Source of the DNA: Pithys albifrons albifrons
Lineage: Eukaryota; Chordata; Aves; Passeriformes; Thamnophilidae
NCBI RefSeq assembly: GCF_047495875.1
Contig: NC_092497.1
Coordinates: forward strand, 60,611,477-60,675,476
DNA: 64,000 nucleotides
Reading direction: 5' to 3'
Positions within the stretch are counted from its first letter, which is position 1, and each line of letters starts with the position of its first letter. The position numbers and the translations under genes are program-made. Shown in pieces: positions 1 to 13,434 of this stretch. The notes below the pieces were generated by a model. That model ran no database searches and was not told the origin of the DNA. It saw only the letters and a list, made by a program, of their open reading frames with translations.

Positions 1-240
1 GGTCTGTGGGATTTGGGATTCCCAAAGGTCAGTCTTGCTAGTGAAGACTCAGTTGAAGAAGGCATTCCGTACCTCAGCCTTTTCCATGTCCTGTGTCACC
101 AGGTCCCCCAACTCATTCAACAGCAGGACCTGGCCTTGCTTTTGTCAACTGTCCACTTACAGAAGCCTTTATTGTTGTCTTTGACATCTCTTCCCAGAGA
201 TTCCATTTAGGCTTTAACTTTCCCAGTTTCATTCCTGGAG
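1..240 (-). mobile_element. CR1 LINE internal fragment, antisense
   Basis: The stretch resembles the reverse complement of a CR1 coding segment upstream of the reverse transcriptase core: an 'aagactcagttgaagaaggc' start, then a CTCAGCC-TTTTCCATGTCCTGTG block and a long pyrimidine-rich tail. The same CR1 zone recurs at about 63340-63480, where similar 'aagactgaggaaaagaagc' wording is seen. It is cut by the window edge and has no intact frame. The family call is from recognition of the consensus. It sits in a CAMK4 intron, opposite to the gene. Confidence 0.6.
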
Positions 241-1334
241 GTTTAGACAACTTTGGATTTTAAACTGTATAGGTTAAAAGAAAGAATGTACAAGAAATGG
301 CAAATACAAATTTATAAATAGTTCTATGAATACATGTGTTTTGTCAAAAACAAAAGGAGTGCTTACCTTTGATTTACACATTGTTCCAACATCTTAAAAG
401 TGTCCTTCTCCACCCAGCTTTAGGAACAGTAACAATGGCAGTAATACACTATAAATAGTGAATAGCTGAAATGAGCAATTTGTGAATGCTTGATAGGCTG
501 AAATTTGTTTGCATAAACTGCTCAACATTTATCTTACATATTTTCAGAATTCTGTGTATAAATAAGTCAGGAAAAGAAATAACCAAATTGTCAAGTAGTT
601 AAACCACAGCATATAATGAGGCCTGTTCTAATGAACATATAACTTATTTTGTACTCAGACATAAAATGTATTGTAAATAACCAGTGCTGTGCAAGCTCTA
701 AGTGACTCTGAACTCATCTATTCATCCTCTGATGTTGTCACTAAATTAATGTGAGTGGGCAACAGAACTCAGTCATAAAGTATTGTGTGTCTTTGAGGAA
801 TGTTACCTGCATCTGGTCACCTGTACCATTGCAATCATCTATTGTAAGATGCAGAACCTGTTAATTGGATATGTCAGTGTGTGACTTACTGTGCTGAAGT
901 TTATACAGATCCATGAATCATCTGTATCCATCTGATGGTACTGTGCTTTTTTCAGAAACTGAAGTATTGCTTCTTTGATGGAACAGTTTACTGCTTAGGG
1001 ATTAACAGTCCTATCATATGCAAGCAGCTCAGTTCACTTTCAGTTTGTACAAATCCAGCTCTTTGCAGTCTGCAGCTTTGCATGTCCTACCAGACTTGTA
1101 GTCACTTCACAGGGTAAATGAAGACCTTTGATATAACTGGCAGTATTTGCATGCAAGTGTGTTCAGTCTGAGGAATATGCATCACTTGAAGGATTATAGC
1201 CCCAAACTGGAAATGTGGATGTGTGTGCAGAGAATAGTTGCCCTAATAACTAATAGTAATTTTTTTCTTTTTTTTTCATTAAGAATGCAAATTTACTTAT
1301 GGCGGCTGAAAATAAAAAGTACTCAGTGACCTCC
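241..1334. other. CAMK4 intron, no feature seen
   Basis: AT-rich intron sequence. The short open frames here (for example 935-1117 and 1147-1329) have no recognisable domain and no splice-bounded exon structure. I see no CAMK4 exon encoding the ATP-binding lysine region. Confidence 0.6.
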
Positions 1335-1917
1335 TGATGTTGTTTAACCCCAAACAGTGACTAAAACCCTCAAAACTGCTCACTCACTCATCCGCTGCAG
1401 GGTGGGGGAGAGAATCAGAAGAGTATAAGTGAGAAGGTTTATGGGTTAAGATACAGGCAGTTTAATAGGGAAGGCAAAAGATGCAAACACAAGCAAATAA
1501 AACCAAGGAATTCATTCACTGCGTCCCATGTGCAGGCAGGTACTCAGCAGTCCTCAGAATGACAGAGCTCCATCATGTGTAACAGTGACTTGGGAAGACT
1601 CTGAATGGCCCCCCACTTCCTTCTCTCCCCAGCTTTATGTACTGAGCATGAAGCCATATGGAGTCTGGAGTATCCCTTTGGTCAGTTGAGGGCAGCTGTC
1701 CTGGCTGTGTCCCCTCCCAGTGTCCTGGGCACCCCCAGTCCTGTCGCAGGTGGATTGGAGTAAGAAGCTGAAAAGCTCTGAGCACTGTGCAAGCCTTGCT
1801 CAGCAATCACAAATACATCCCCGAGTTAATCACCCTGTTTCCAGCGCAAATCCAAAACACAACCCTATGTTAGCCACTGTGAAGAAAATTAACTCTATCC
1901 CAGCCAAAACCAGCACA
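1335..1917 (-). mobile_element. ERVL-like solo LTR, antisense
   Basis: On the - strand the element begins TGTGCTGGTTTTGGCTGGG at 1917 and ends in CA at 1335, the canonical TG...CA LTR ends. This start is a very common bird ERVL-type LTR end that I recognise. It is flanked by CCTCC (1330-1334) and CCTAC (1918-1922), a 5-bp target duplication with one mismatch, as expected for ERVL. A TATA-like ACATAAAGCT lies on the - strand at 1631-1640. No internal retroviral sequence adjoins it, so it is a solo LTR of 583 bp. The 3' boundary is less sure than the 5' one. Confidence 0.75.
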
Positions 1918-4900
1918 CCTACTCTGTGCTGAGGTGAGTTTATGGAAGATACTAAAAGGCTGTGCAGTTGCTGTTGTGCTTTATTATATTGATTATTGTG
2001 TTCTTCAGGTACCTCTGTCATGTCAAGCTTGAATGAAGACAGAGCCGAAAGAGTCTGCCCAGCTTAAAATACAAAAAGATTATTTTGAAACTTTTTTTTT
2101 TTAAAGATTGTATTAGTCCACTAAGAGTACAAAGGTTTCTCCCACACAGGAGAAAGCTTCAGATCTTGCTGAGAAGGTCAGGCAATGTCCCAGCAAGAAC
2201 AGCCTGTAACACATGGGGGGAATACTTTACTTGAGAAACTCTTATTTTCATTCAAAAAAAGGTCATGCAATGAATCAAATAATCTGAAACACCTGTTAAA
2301 TAAATGCCCTAGTTGGAACAATGATGTATACTTTCATTCAAAAGGGTCACCTTTTTAATTCTTCTTTTACCTACTGATCACTACCATTCTGGTTACTGAA
2401 TCAAATATAAGCCTTTGTTTTTGTTTGTTCTGATATTTTTCTGTCATACCACTTTTTGTGGCATTCATGATTATTTATGGCTTATGGTGAAGACTGGCAT
2501 TTGTATCTTACATTGATTCATGGATCAGCTCAGATACTTTCAGTGATGGTACCCAGATTTACAAAGATGTAAAAAGACATTCAGAAGTCTTCCCTGGAGT
2601 GTTTTATCCTTGAAGTCTTGACTGAAAGACTTTGTGAGAAGATATGCTACTTATGAGCTGGTAAGAAACAGGTATTCCTGTTATTCAGGACATTCTACAG
2701 TTAAAAAGCAAGACCTTTAACTGTATAGAAAATACGTACTTTGATTCCTCTTCTTGTGAAAATGTATTTAACTTCAATCTCTAAATTGAAGCCTATTTCT
2801 TTTTTTTTCTGAAACCTTTCAAGAGCACCCTGGTAACCCAGCAGTACAGTGTACAGTTTTGACAATTGGGAACAGACCTTTTAGACTACCAGAGAATTGA
2901 CAGGTCTGCTTGTGGGTAGTCTGTGTCTGTATAGGTTTTAATATTTCAGCTTAACGGCGAGAAGACAAAATAATGGCAAAGTTATAAATGGTAATTATCA
3001 ATTGATGGTATAAAATATAGTAAGGGTTAGGCTTCAGAGCAGTTACTTTAGCTGAGGTGAACATAAAAATTGTTTCTTGGAAGCTCTTTTAATACTGTGT
3101 TGGCAAGCCAATTTGCAGTCTGCTCCTTGTAAGTGCAGAGAAACACTTACTCAGACCCTGACCTGCTGGTTCAATAAAGAATTCATTGCTCATATTAGAG
3201 GTGTTCATGTGAGTCAAGAAGTGGGATGTTAATTAAGCTGTGCAGAGCTGGCGTGAACAGGCTCCTTGAGGTGGGCAGTCCTGTGAAGCTCCTGGAGAGC
3301 TGTTTACATTGGTTTCTTCACACCCCTTTCCTGGGCACTGTGTTGTCACCCAACCTGCATGGTCATCACACCCAGGCAAATTCGCCCCTCTATGTCCACA
3401 GTGCCCAGGGGAAGGAGAGACTGAATATGTAGGATGAGGAGTGTGATCATCATCTTCCTGTCTACTAAGTCTGAGGGTACAGAGGACATCTGCTGGCCAC
3501 CTGATTTTAGGGTGGTGTACCATATTGTGAGGCAGCAGCTGGATTAATCTGTGTATAGGGGCAGTTCTTTTTACTTAGTTTCATTTTAATTCAGATAAAA
3601 GCCACATCTTGGCTGTTTATAGCACCATTCCGTCTCACCATCTTTGGGTATAGGAGCATGGAAAATCTCAGCTTTCATTACAGATTTTTCCCTTGTCAAA
3701 ATAAACTGAAATTTATAAACCAGAAATCCACAGACTATAAACCTAAGGCTACTTCAGTGCACAACCAGTGTCAAAGTTCAGAGACATGGTTTTTGCAGAC
3801 ACATATCTATAAAAGAGAAAAATACCTACTTTTAGAGAACTGAAATAACTAAAGAGACAGAATATTAGGAATAATCCAGGTATGATTACCCTAACCTAAA
3901 TGCTTTAATTTAAATTAAGAGGGTGAATGGGGTTCCTGCCTCTTTCTCCCATCAAAATCTTCATGCCTACAGTCAGTGGTGAAGAGCTGATAAATGACTA
4001 TTTCAGGATTACCTGGCAAATGACTTCTCAAATTAACATGGATGTGCCACAGCAGTTGTTGCTCTTGATTGTTTCCAATTTAAGGTTTGCAAACACCAAA
4101 TATAGCTCAGTAAAATTACACCATTGTTAAAATCACCCAACCAGTAATCTATACAACCTGGCACAGAATTAGTGTAAGTTTTTCACACAGTGAAATGTAA
4201 TCTTTTGAGGCAAGAATCAAATTATACTGATGAAATATCTGACCAAAAGCATACTCTAGTCCTTTTAGCACAGATTAAAAGCAAAGAATAGAGGATAGAA
4301 GTGTAATTGCTAAACTAGAAAACAAGTTAACATTTGATTGGTTTTTTTCCCTTCACAAACAGACTAGTTCTGCTAACATCATTATTCTTGACGGTAATAT
4401 ACTCACAACGGTAATATACTCACAACTGACACTTCTGTGAGTAATATTAATTTCAGGAAAGCTCAGATAACTTGTTATTTATATTTATATGCATATTTAC
4501 ATTGCATCCAAAGAGGGGGAGACAAAATACACAGTTTTGCAACTCATGTGAATCAGTCATTACGTCTACTCAAATTAGACCACTGGATTTGATCTAGCCA
4601 AACATACTTAATTGGCTCAAACATTTGTGGTAATAGCGTATTTTGATTAAATTATCTAGGTTTTAAAAATTGTTACTATAGCAACTTACACTCTAGAGTA
4701 AGATGCCTAACTCTCATCCTAGCAAATAATTTTCGTCAGGAAATTGTTTGGTGGGATGATGGTAGGAAGATTCAGTATAAGTAGCTGAATTGCTGATGCT
4801 CCTGCCCAAACTAAAAATAAGCCAAGTTTGGCCCTGATATAAGTAGGAACATTTTTTTGGAAGGAGCTGAAATAAGTGTTGATATCTATAATTAGTGTAG

Positions 4901-6830
4901 GAGAAGGTAAGAAAATAGAAGTGGTAAAATAGGCTATATGTAATAAAATGCCATGACTAAATATGGACCAGCTTTTACTCTGGAAGAATTCACATCACTT
5001 ATACGTGCCCATTTCTGTTGTAAAATCTGTTCAAATGGCCATTTTCCAGGATGCTTTTGAATATGTAACACTCCTAAGTGGCATATTTGTCATTGCATTT
5101 CAGCATCTTGAATTTTAAGTACCTTTTCTTCATACTACCTTGCGAGAAAGTACCGTAAGAGTGTACTGTCCTGTGTCAGGTCACGAACTTGATCACAGAG
5201 GGACTCACTTGCAGTTGCAGAGTAAATGTCTGTCGAAGCAGTGACCTGAAACTGAGTCTTAATGAATATTTTCACTTGATTTGTTGCCACCTTCAAGATG
5301 AGAGAATGCCCCTATAGTTTCCATCTTGTAGCTGCTCAGTGACAGAAGGAAGCGTCTTTAGAGTTTGGGCAGGCAAGAGCAAAGAAACACCTGCATTTGG
5401 AGTAGAAAGCAATAAAGTCTGTAAAGCCTGCAATAGTCACAAGCTTAAAGGTCCAATGTTTGATCCCAGACCAAGTGTTTACCTGTGAGCTTTCATTATT
5501 GACCATGTTCTTTACCTCCAATGAGTTGTTCAGGTAATGAATATTTCATTCCTCTTTAGTTGTCGATTTCTTCTGCTTCTTACATGCACTGAAAGTTGTT
5601 TTTTCTTGCTTTCATTGTGCTTTCTGGCAGAGCCACTAAAAAAGGTTAAATGTCAATGACTTTTTAGGAAAAGCATGAGGGCTCTCATTCTCCACTAATT
5701 TACAAAACTGTGAGAGCACCGTGGCATTACTAAGCTGGAATAATTCCTGAATGACCCAAGGGGAGAATCAAATTTTCCCTGTCTGGTAATTCTGAATCTG
5801 ACTGATACTTGGATTTTGTTGATGCAGGGGAAAAAAGAAATCACTGAGAAATAGCTCTCTTCTTGCAGGTGATAAAAAAGTGTTTCTCTTCTTCACTAAG
5901 AATTTCAAAGTAGTTTTATATCCATTTTAAAGGTTTATGTATTATGACTGTTCACTTTCTATATGATGTAAAAAATGAAAACTTATGTTTGATGAAAAGC
6001 CTACACTTGAAAAAGCAGCACAAGTCCCTACCGAAATGTTCTACTTGATGTCATTTATGTCATCAATTTTAAAACACATAGTGACTTGCTGACTCTTCTT
6101 CATGTCTTAACCCCTGAGTCATTAGTGTAGGACTTCTCTAGGGTTTGTGAGATTATTTGCAAACCATATAGTCTCCTCAGAATGTATTAATTGCTGTAGC
6201 AACATGGAAGTATGCTTAAGTTGCTTACAAACATCTTCCATTCTTGCTTGCTTAAGCATTCTAGTTCTAGGAGAGCTGCAGTTGTCTTTTCTGAATGAAA
6301 TACTCCCTAAGTCTGAGAGAAGTGACAAGATGAAGTTAAACCTTATACTCTGTGGCTGGGGGTATTTGACCTTTGCATCTCTTTGTTCTAAGCAGTATGT
6401 TACACTAATTTGATGTGCACATCCTATGTGTAGAAACCACTTTTCCAGTGCAGCCGCTGAACAAAGTGTGTCAAAAGGAAGCTATGTTAACATTAACTGA
6501 GACAACAAAAGTAGCAATAGGCAAGGGCAGAACTTGAGGAAAAATAGGAATTTTACCACCTTTTTCAGATGTCTTTGCTGTATTCTGCTTCTTGCATGAC
6601 TTATATGTCTATCTGTAAACTTTTTGCTACATGCAGATGCCTTTCTGTTATCATATCTGTGTTGAGTTAATGGAAAATTACCTCTTACAGTATTTTTGAC
6701 TGGTGTCAACTTATTCTTCTGGGAGATCTAGAAATGTTATTTATGCATATTTTCCTGTGATGCAGCTGAAAGTCTCTATTGTGAACACAGAAATAATTTT
6801 TTCACTTTTTCCTTCCCCACTTTTAACCAG
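1918..6830. other. CAMK4 intron, mostly featureless
   Basis: AT-rich intron. A GC-richer patch at about 3220-3440 contains short overlapping open frames on both strands but no recognisable protein. The only clear structure is the 17-bp tandem duplication at 4391-4424. No coding exon, RNA gene or recognisable recent repeat was seen. Confidence 0.55.
4391..4424. repeat. 17-bp perfect tandem duplication
   Basis: The unit ACGGTAATATACTCACA occurs at 4391-4407 and again, identical, at 4408-4424, followed by a partial third start (AC). It looks like a recent slippage or local duplication in the intron. Confidence 0.9.
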
Positions 6831-6893
6831 GTAGACAAGAAAATTGTCCGCACAGAGATTGGTGTTCTTCTGCGTCTTTCACATCCAAACATT
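6831..6893 (+). CDS. CAMK4: CAMK4 exon: alpha-C helix region
   Basis: A 63-bp exon encodes 21 residues, starting VDKKIVRTEIGV and ending RLSHPNI. This is the alpha-C helix region of the Ser/Thr kinase domain of CaMKIV, a nuclear and cytoplasmic kinase that phosphorylates CREB and is switched on by Ca2+/calmodulin and CaMKK. The Glu in RTEI is the likely alpha-C glutamate that pairs with the ATP-binding Lys, whose exon lies before the window. The acceptor is a pyrimidine-rich tract ending AACCAG, and the donor is GTAAGT at 6894. Both ends are phase 0, so skipping would keep frame. With the catalytic Asp set to human residue 164, this exon covers about residues 81-101. Identity rests on continuity with the five downstream exons. 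Confidence 0.95.
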
Positions 6894-7429
6894 GTAAGTT
6901 TAGCCTCGTTCTTTCACTCCACATTTGTTTCTTTGTTTTTTAAAATTCTTTCTGTTCATGAGAGATGACTGTTTGGCTTCATCCATGTAGGCCTGGATTA
7001 AAGCTTTGAGTTCTCTTCATGAGCATGCTGTCGAGTTACGCTTGCACTTTAAAATAAAATATTGATGTTCTTACAGAGTTGAGTGAGAAACTATGTGAAA
7101 GAAGTTCTGAAAATGAAAGTGGAAGTTGGTATTGTCTGTCCTTGGAGAATAGGAAAGGTTGTACCTTTCAGTTTCTCTGAAAGATTGGCAGACAGGCTCT
7201 GAAACTCCCGTATTTCATAGAGATTACTGAGGTATGAGTAAGAAAATAACTGTAAGGGAATAAAAAAGGAAAATAAAAAGAAATGCAAAGGAAACAGAAC
7301 TAGGGAAAAAAGTGAGAGAGAACAAGGTAGATCTACCAGCTGTGGTCTGTGTCTTACTGTTGACCCTCTGACAATGCGCAGCAAGGAGACAAATAAGCAA
7401 AATTAATACTTTCTGTTCTATTTTATCAG
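6894..7429. other. CAMK4 intron, 536 bp
   Basis: The shortest intron of the six-exon series, with GTAAGT donor and TTTTATCAG acceptor. An open frame at 7091-7384 on the - strand is purine/pyrimidine-biased intron sequence without a domain. Nothing else was seen. Confidence 0.8.
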
Positions 7430-7512
7430 ATAAAACTGAAGGAAATATTTGAGACCCCGACAGAAATCAGTCTTGTTCTGGAATTGGTCACAGGTGGAGA
7501 ACTATTTGACAG
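7430..7512 (+). CDS. CAMK4: CAMK4 exon: N-lobe strands and hinge
   Basis: An 83-bp exon encodes IKLKEIFETPTEISLVLEL and then VTGGELFDR, with the last Arg codon split after AG. It supplies the beta-4 and beta-5 strands and the hinge (LELVTGGELFD) linking the two kinase lobes, where ATP binds. The acceptor TTTTATCAG at 7421-7429 and donor GTGAGT at 7513 are canonical. It starts in phase 0 and leaves phase 2, matching the single G that opens the next exon at 21581. By comparison with the human numbering it covers about residues 102-129 with no indel. The hinge sequence is characteristic of CaMKIV rather than CaMKI or CaMKII, though that rests on memory of the family. Confidence 0.96.
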
Positions 7513-9065
7513 GTGAGTTACCTGTGCACACCTCGCTCGGTACCTTCCCCAGGGATGTTAGAGTCCAGATTCTTCTTTGTGTGTAATCCCTGTGTTACTA
7601 ATTACTGGTATTATTTCATCAACATATGGTTTATTCACATGGATAAATATCTGCAGGAAATAGCTTTAAAATATGTTTGGAGTGGTAAATATCAGGAGAC
7701 TTTTTGGAAAAAATACATGAGTTGAAAATGGAGAAAGTAGTCTGTAAATATTGAAGAAAGGTGCTCAGCGGGTGCGTAGCATTGAGTGTGCTAGAGCAGA
7801 TTAAAGGCAGGAAAAAATGGCAAAATATAATTGACATGTTAGGTGGCAATCAGTGTGCCAAGGGGATAGTATAATGTGAAATAAAATTTTGGCAAGCAGA
7901 CTAACAAGAAAGAAAATCTCTTTGGTATTCATTGTGTTTATAAAATCTCTGGTTTTGCTGCAAAAGTTCTGCAACACAGATGTTGAGTTCTGAAGGTTTT
8001 ACTCGGGAGGCTGCACTTGCTTGTGGAGTAGGTGCATATGGATAAAGTGAAATAAATCTGTAACGATGTTGGTGTGATAGTTTACTGGTAGGGATTTCAT
8101 TTTTTAGAGCAAGAGATGATATGAAAAACATTTGATAGTGGCTAGAGTTAATGAATTAACTCACTAGCATTGATGATTTCCAACTTACGTAAGGACAGGT
8201 TATTTGATTTTTCTTCTTCTGTAATTCAAGTTTAGTATTTGAGAGGACTGTTATACAAATACACATCAAAGATTCAATCCAAAAGTACCTTTGACTTGAA
8301 AAAACAGGATCATATACTCTTTGTTTTTTACCATGGTCTTAGCTTTGAACTTGAAAAGGACTATTTGTGAACAATAACAACAAAAGCAACTGCTCCTGTG
8401 ACATTTTTAGTTCCACAAAGAAAGGTGAATACTCTCTCGTTACTCAGCCAGAGCAATGAGGAGAAATGTGCTGCAAGTTAAACACCCACTGAGTGCTCAG
8501 TCCTGAGCTGGAAAGGACCCTGGTCAAGATGCCTTACCTTTCATATAGCCCTTTATATATCCATGTGGTTTCAGATTAGTTTGCTTTCAGGAAGGTTGGA
8601 TACTCTACAGGAGTCTTTCATGAGAAGATTTTGCAAAGGGAAAGCACAAATATGCCAATGAAATGGTTGTTTCCTGAGCAGCAAGCATCTGTGTGGTAGA
8701 TCTGAAAAGATTTCATGGGATCCAGGATGGGGAATTGTACTATTTGATGGAACCAGGATTTAATATTATGACATTTTCAGCATTCTATGATCTATACTCA
8801 GCAGTGTTTATCAGATTTAAGCTGTCAGATTGATTTTTTAAAAACATTGAATGCCTGATCCAGTAGTTTGGACAGCTAGGATGAGCTGTCTGACACTTTG
8901 ACAAGAAGCTTAGTCACTTAGTCACTTAGTTGAATTGTGGTGCCCCCTTGTGATGCTGCTAATGAGCACCAACAGTGTAGAGGTCTGAACTCAGCATCCT
9001 CCTTTCCTCCATGTACAACAGAACACACACTTTGTCAAAACAGACCTCTCTGATTTGTGATTCAG

Positions 9066-9120
9066 AAAAAACAAAAAAAACGAAACAAACAAAAAAACAC
9101 CAAAAAACCCCAAAACCACC
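9066..9120. repeat. A-rich low-complexity stretch
   Basis: Runs of A interrupted by single C or G bases, with repeated CAAAA and ACACC units. It may be the decayed tail of an old retroposed element, but no body is recognisable beside it. Confidence 0.7.
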
Positions 9121-11190
9121 GGTGAAAAAAGAAACCATAAAAACTGTTTTGAACTCTTAAGCTAGCAATAGGAGTATTTCTTCATTCTTCAACCTTAAAC
9201 TTAAACTAATTAAATAGAAATATGCAGCCTAGATGTGTTGCACTGGTGACTCCAATCAAACATCCAACCCCTTCTCAGCTGGGCTGAAGGATTAACACTT
9301 GCATTTTGCTATGCAATGGCTGCCTTCTGAATTTTAGTGAGGGCAAATTTAGCTTACTGTCTTAGGGCAGGTTCCCCTCTCATGCTTAGCTTTTCAGTTC
9401 TTACATATTTTTTATCATGCTTGACTGACATGACATGACTGACAGAGAGGCTGTGTGCACTCTTTTCCTCTGTGCTTGCATGACGCAAACACTTCCTCTG
9501 TGCTTGCTGTAAATATCCTCATTGCTGTTACTGCTGATTCTTGTAATGTGCTGGTACTTTTTATATCAACTATTTTGTTGCTCTAGTTTTCTGCCATCCA
9601 GACCTCCATTCTGCTATTGAATAGTGTTTGAGCTTCAGATAAGTAAATTCTTTCATGTAAATATCCCTCTTATCATGAAGATGATTTTATAAATACCCAA
9701 GATCCGATTAGTTTTCTAGAATCCTATTAGCATAGTTGATGTGCTGTTGGTTTCATGTCACTCAGCATAAAAGTTCTGGGTAATGAAATTATTCACTTCC
9801 TTCACCATGTTTAACATTACTGTAAAACCACCCATGTTATTGCTAAAATGAACTCTCATTAGGACAATTTTTCAATTGTGTTACCCAAATTGAGACAAAT
9901 TCAGAAAAACGTATCAGTTACACCACTGAGTTAATAGAGCTGAAATCAGATTGGGTTTGGTTGTATTTTTGAAAACTCCTTCCTAGGCTTCATAAATCAC
10001 GCAGTAAGTCATATGTTGACCTATTACACCAAAACCTATAAATATAAGTCTAAGCTAAACCAGAGAAGTTTTGGTTAATTAGAATATTTTATTGCCAGTT
10101 TGCATGACAGTTTTGGCAACCCAGTGAGGACTGACAAAGAGCTTGTGACAAGGAGTGGTAAAGAGAGTGGCACGCAAGCGGAGGAACTGACCAAGACAGA
10201 GAGAAAACTGCAGTAGATCTAAAGTAACTGATATTAAAGTTGTTTACAGATGCTGCACCTCCAGCTTAGTGCTGGCTCATATGACTGATATTTGCTTGGC
10301 CCTCCTCGTTCATTTCTGAATGTTTAGAACAAACATGCACAGTTAAAGTGCACTTAAACTGGCAGCATTTTCGCAGACTCCCTCAGGTAAGGGCTGAGTG
10401 CCCCAGCAGTCATGCTCCTCATGCTGCCATAACTCTGGGGACGGGCTGCTGTCACAGCCCTCCTCACCAGGACAGGAGCTGGCTGAAAAACCCAAATCCC
10501 AAATGAGCACAACTGTTGAAATGCACAGAAGAGTGATCACTCTAACATCTGAACAGTCTTTAAAGGACTGTGTTTCCACTACACTTCTTAAACTTAGAAT
10601 TGCTAAGGGACATCAAAAAGAGTCAAGGAACTAATCACTCACTAAAGTGGGAGTTTTTCATAAGCTAGTGTCAAAAGAGCATCTTTTGTTTGCTTCAGTG
10701 CTCAGTTATTTAAGAATAAAGATCTGTGCATTAACGGTCATTTGTAGTCTTTCCAGAGTAATGTGGTATTTTCTTCCTCTACAGAGTTATAATAAGGCCT
10801 TTACACTTTTTTTTTCATGTTCAGTGCCTAATTTTTTGTCACTCTGGGACCTGGGAAAGCCTTTTGTGAGTTGGACACATCAGTGCCTGTGAAGCATTTC
10901 AGTTTATTAGATGTTGTTAATACTTAAAGTTCTTGTGATTTCAGGAGCTCTGACACAAATATTCTGAGTTTTCTCCCACAGCCTCACCACTGTAATATGG
11001 ATTTACATAGTCTGGATGCTAGACAAACTGTTAAATTAAATAGAAAGTTATTTGAGGCTTAACTAAATTCCTTAGTTATTAACACATTTAACCTTTTTTG
11101 TTTGTTTGTTTGAAATACAGAGAGGTTTTAACAGCTCTGTGCAGGTGGCAAGGTATATATATACCTACAACCTTTGTAGCTGTACCCTGC

Positions 11191-11286
11191 AAATACACAC
11201 AGACACAGGCACACACACAGACACACACATACAGGCATATACACATGCATATACAGGCATACACACATGCATTCACATGCATACAG
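11191..11286. repeat. CA-type imperfect microsatellite
   Basis: Imperfect CA/TACA/GCATA repeats (ACACACAGACACAGGCACAC and so on) in which a longer CATACA-GGCATA-CACATGCAT theme recurs. The open frames spanning it on both strands are artefacts of the repeat. Confidence 0.9.
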
Positions 11287-13434
11287 TCTCTGACCCAAGT
11301 GTTAATGATTCTGTGCCTTGATTCAACACCTCCTGAAATTATCAAGTCAGTTAGAATGTGAGTGCTTTGTCCAATTTGGTTTTAGTTGTGTTTTTCTCTA
11401 TGTACATTATGACAAGAGTCTAAAGGGAAGTCAAAATGTTTTAGGAAGAAGTAAACTTATCCTAAATATTCAGAGGACTGAAATGCTTGTCCTAAATGAT
11501 AATTGAGGTGGGTGATCTCTTGATGAAAACATGAAAAGCAAATCCCTTTTAGATAGTGTACTTCTCAGTTCAGTGTTGAAATTTAGAATGTATCCTAGAT
11601 CCACACACTGTACAAGAGGCCAGGGCCACCAAAGGAGGACTGGAAGAGGTGAATCTGAAATAATCCTAAACTGAATAACAAAATGATGTAAATGCTCTTG
11701 AGAATTGTGATATAGAGGAATATAAGCACAACCTGTGTTTTGTAAGCTGTGCCCAGTTTCAGAATTTGGTGGTGAGTTGTTTCATTCTTATTGGGAAGTA
11801 GATGATATGCCAGAGTGAGCTCCAGAGCAATGTGTTAGAACATCATGGCAGCTAGAACTCTGCTGGTTTGGCATGGAAGGGTGGAGCAGGCACGTGAGTC
11901 ACCTGAGCTCAGGCAGTACCCTTGGGCATCCAGGGCTTTGGGTTTTGTTTCTTCAATACCTCTGTAGTCTTCTTATGTAAGCTATTCCAGTGACTTTCCA
12001 GATCAGATTCAGCCTCAATATCAGGAAATTCTTACTGCAAATTTGGCCATTTTTTATTTGCCTTATTGCCAGCAGGTAGGGAGAAGGTAACTACTTTCTT
12101 GTTTAAAGCAAACTTTAGAGCAAACTCTCATGCAGTGAACAACTGCAGAAGACTGCATTTTCTCTGCTCCTGCAGTTTTTTGTCCCCAGTTATGTTTTCT
12201 ATGTGTCCATTACTGTCTGTTGAACTTCCTCCACATTCCCACATCTTTCTCAGATCATGGTGTCTTAAGCTAGACAAAGAAATCCAGTTAACACCTCAGC
12301 ATTTGTTGGCGGGGCAGCTTCATCAGTGCCTTCAGCTCTGCTCTCTTTGCCTGGCCTGAGTTTCCTCCTCTTTGTCACCTCTTAGTTGCTCACCAGGCAG
12401 GAGCTGTGACATGCTGCAGTAATTCAGTTTATTGCGTTGACTCACATGGTCAGTTATACAGAAACTTTTGTTTGGGAATGAAGCTTGAGCAGCCAATTAA
12501 TGAGCACTGTGGCTTTTCAACCTCTAGAAACTAGGACTATTATTTTTTAAAATGTCTTCTGAAATTAAGCTCCTTAAACATCAACTCGTCTATTTCAGTG
12601 GGTACTACAGAATGCTGAGTTGGAAGTGGAAAGTTAAAAAGAGGAAAACAAACTCTAGTATGAGATAGAAGAAATATTCAGTCTTTCTCTATTCTTCTGC
12701 ATGCCACATTTATCAGAAAGTGCCTCTTGCTTAATTGAAATGGAGGGGGAAGAGTTTTCCTGAATGAGTGCCATCCTTCATTTCATTTCTACATACAGTA
12801 TTGAAGAAAAACTTCTAGTTTGTTTCACTTGGAGACAGATCCAAACCCAGCTCTGTATTTTCCATTATCCTTTTTCAGATCATGGACAGGCAGTTTGTCT
12901 TTAGAGACAGCAACAGCTAGTCTGCTCTGGAATATGAAAATGGTTGTAGAATAAGGAAGAAAATCAGCAAACTGAAAAAGAGCTGCAATTTAAGATATTT
13001 TATTAGTCTTCAATTCTGTAGTATGGAAAACACATAAATATTTAGGAGGGAAATGTTATTTTTAACTAAACAAATCAGAGCAACAAGGAATTAGAATCAC
13101 CTCAGTTATTCATGAACCTATAGATCAGTGAATCATTCATTGAGGAAGTGTCCTTTGTGGAAACCATTTTGCTCTTGAATCAAGTGATGTCATTTTCTTT
13201 CCCTGTTTCTGGTAGTTTTCAGTCTCACTTTAACCTGTAGAAATCTTCTGATTTAATTTTAATTAAATACAAGAATTTACATAAGAGTTAAGTGAATAGG
13301 CCAGAGTAAATCTCCATGACAACCAAAACATTTGAGAGAAATTGAAATTTATTATATGGAATGAAATAATTTTTTTAATTGCTAGCACATACAGGAATTG
13401 GAACAGAAATAGTAATCATATAAGCCAGTGTCTT

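Larger units (their letters stand above)
7513..13434. other. CAMK4 intron, first part
   Basis: AT-rich intron sequence. It contains an A-rich low-complexity stretch at about 9066-9120, a CA-type microsatellite at about 11191-11286, and a somewhat GC-richer unidentified patch at 10390-10560. The small open frames at 10343-10892 and 12066-12359 lack recognisable domains. No exon was found. Confidence 0.6.

Noticed and set aside
1..6830. Search for the upstream CAMK4 exon with the ATP-binding Lys
   Set aside because: No segment encoding the expected VLKK-type block with splice sites was found, so that exon is taken to lie before the window.
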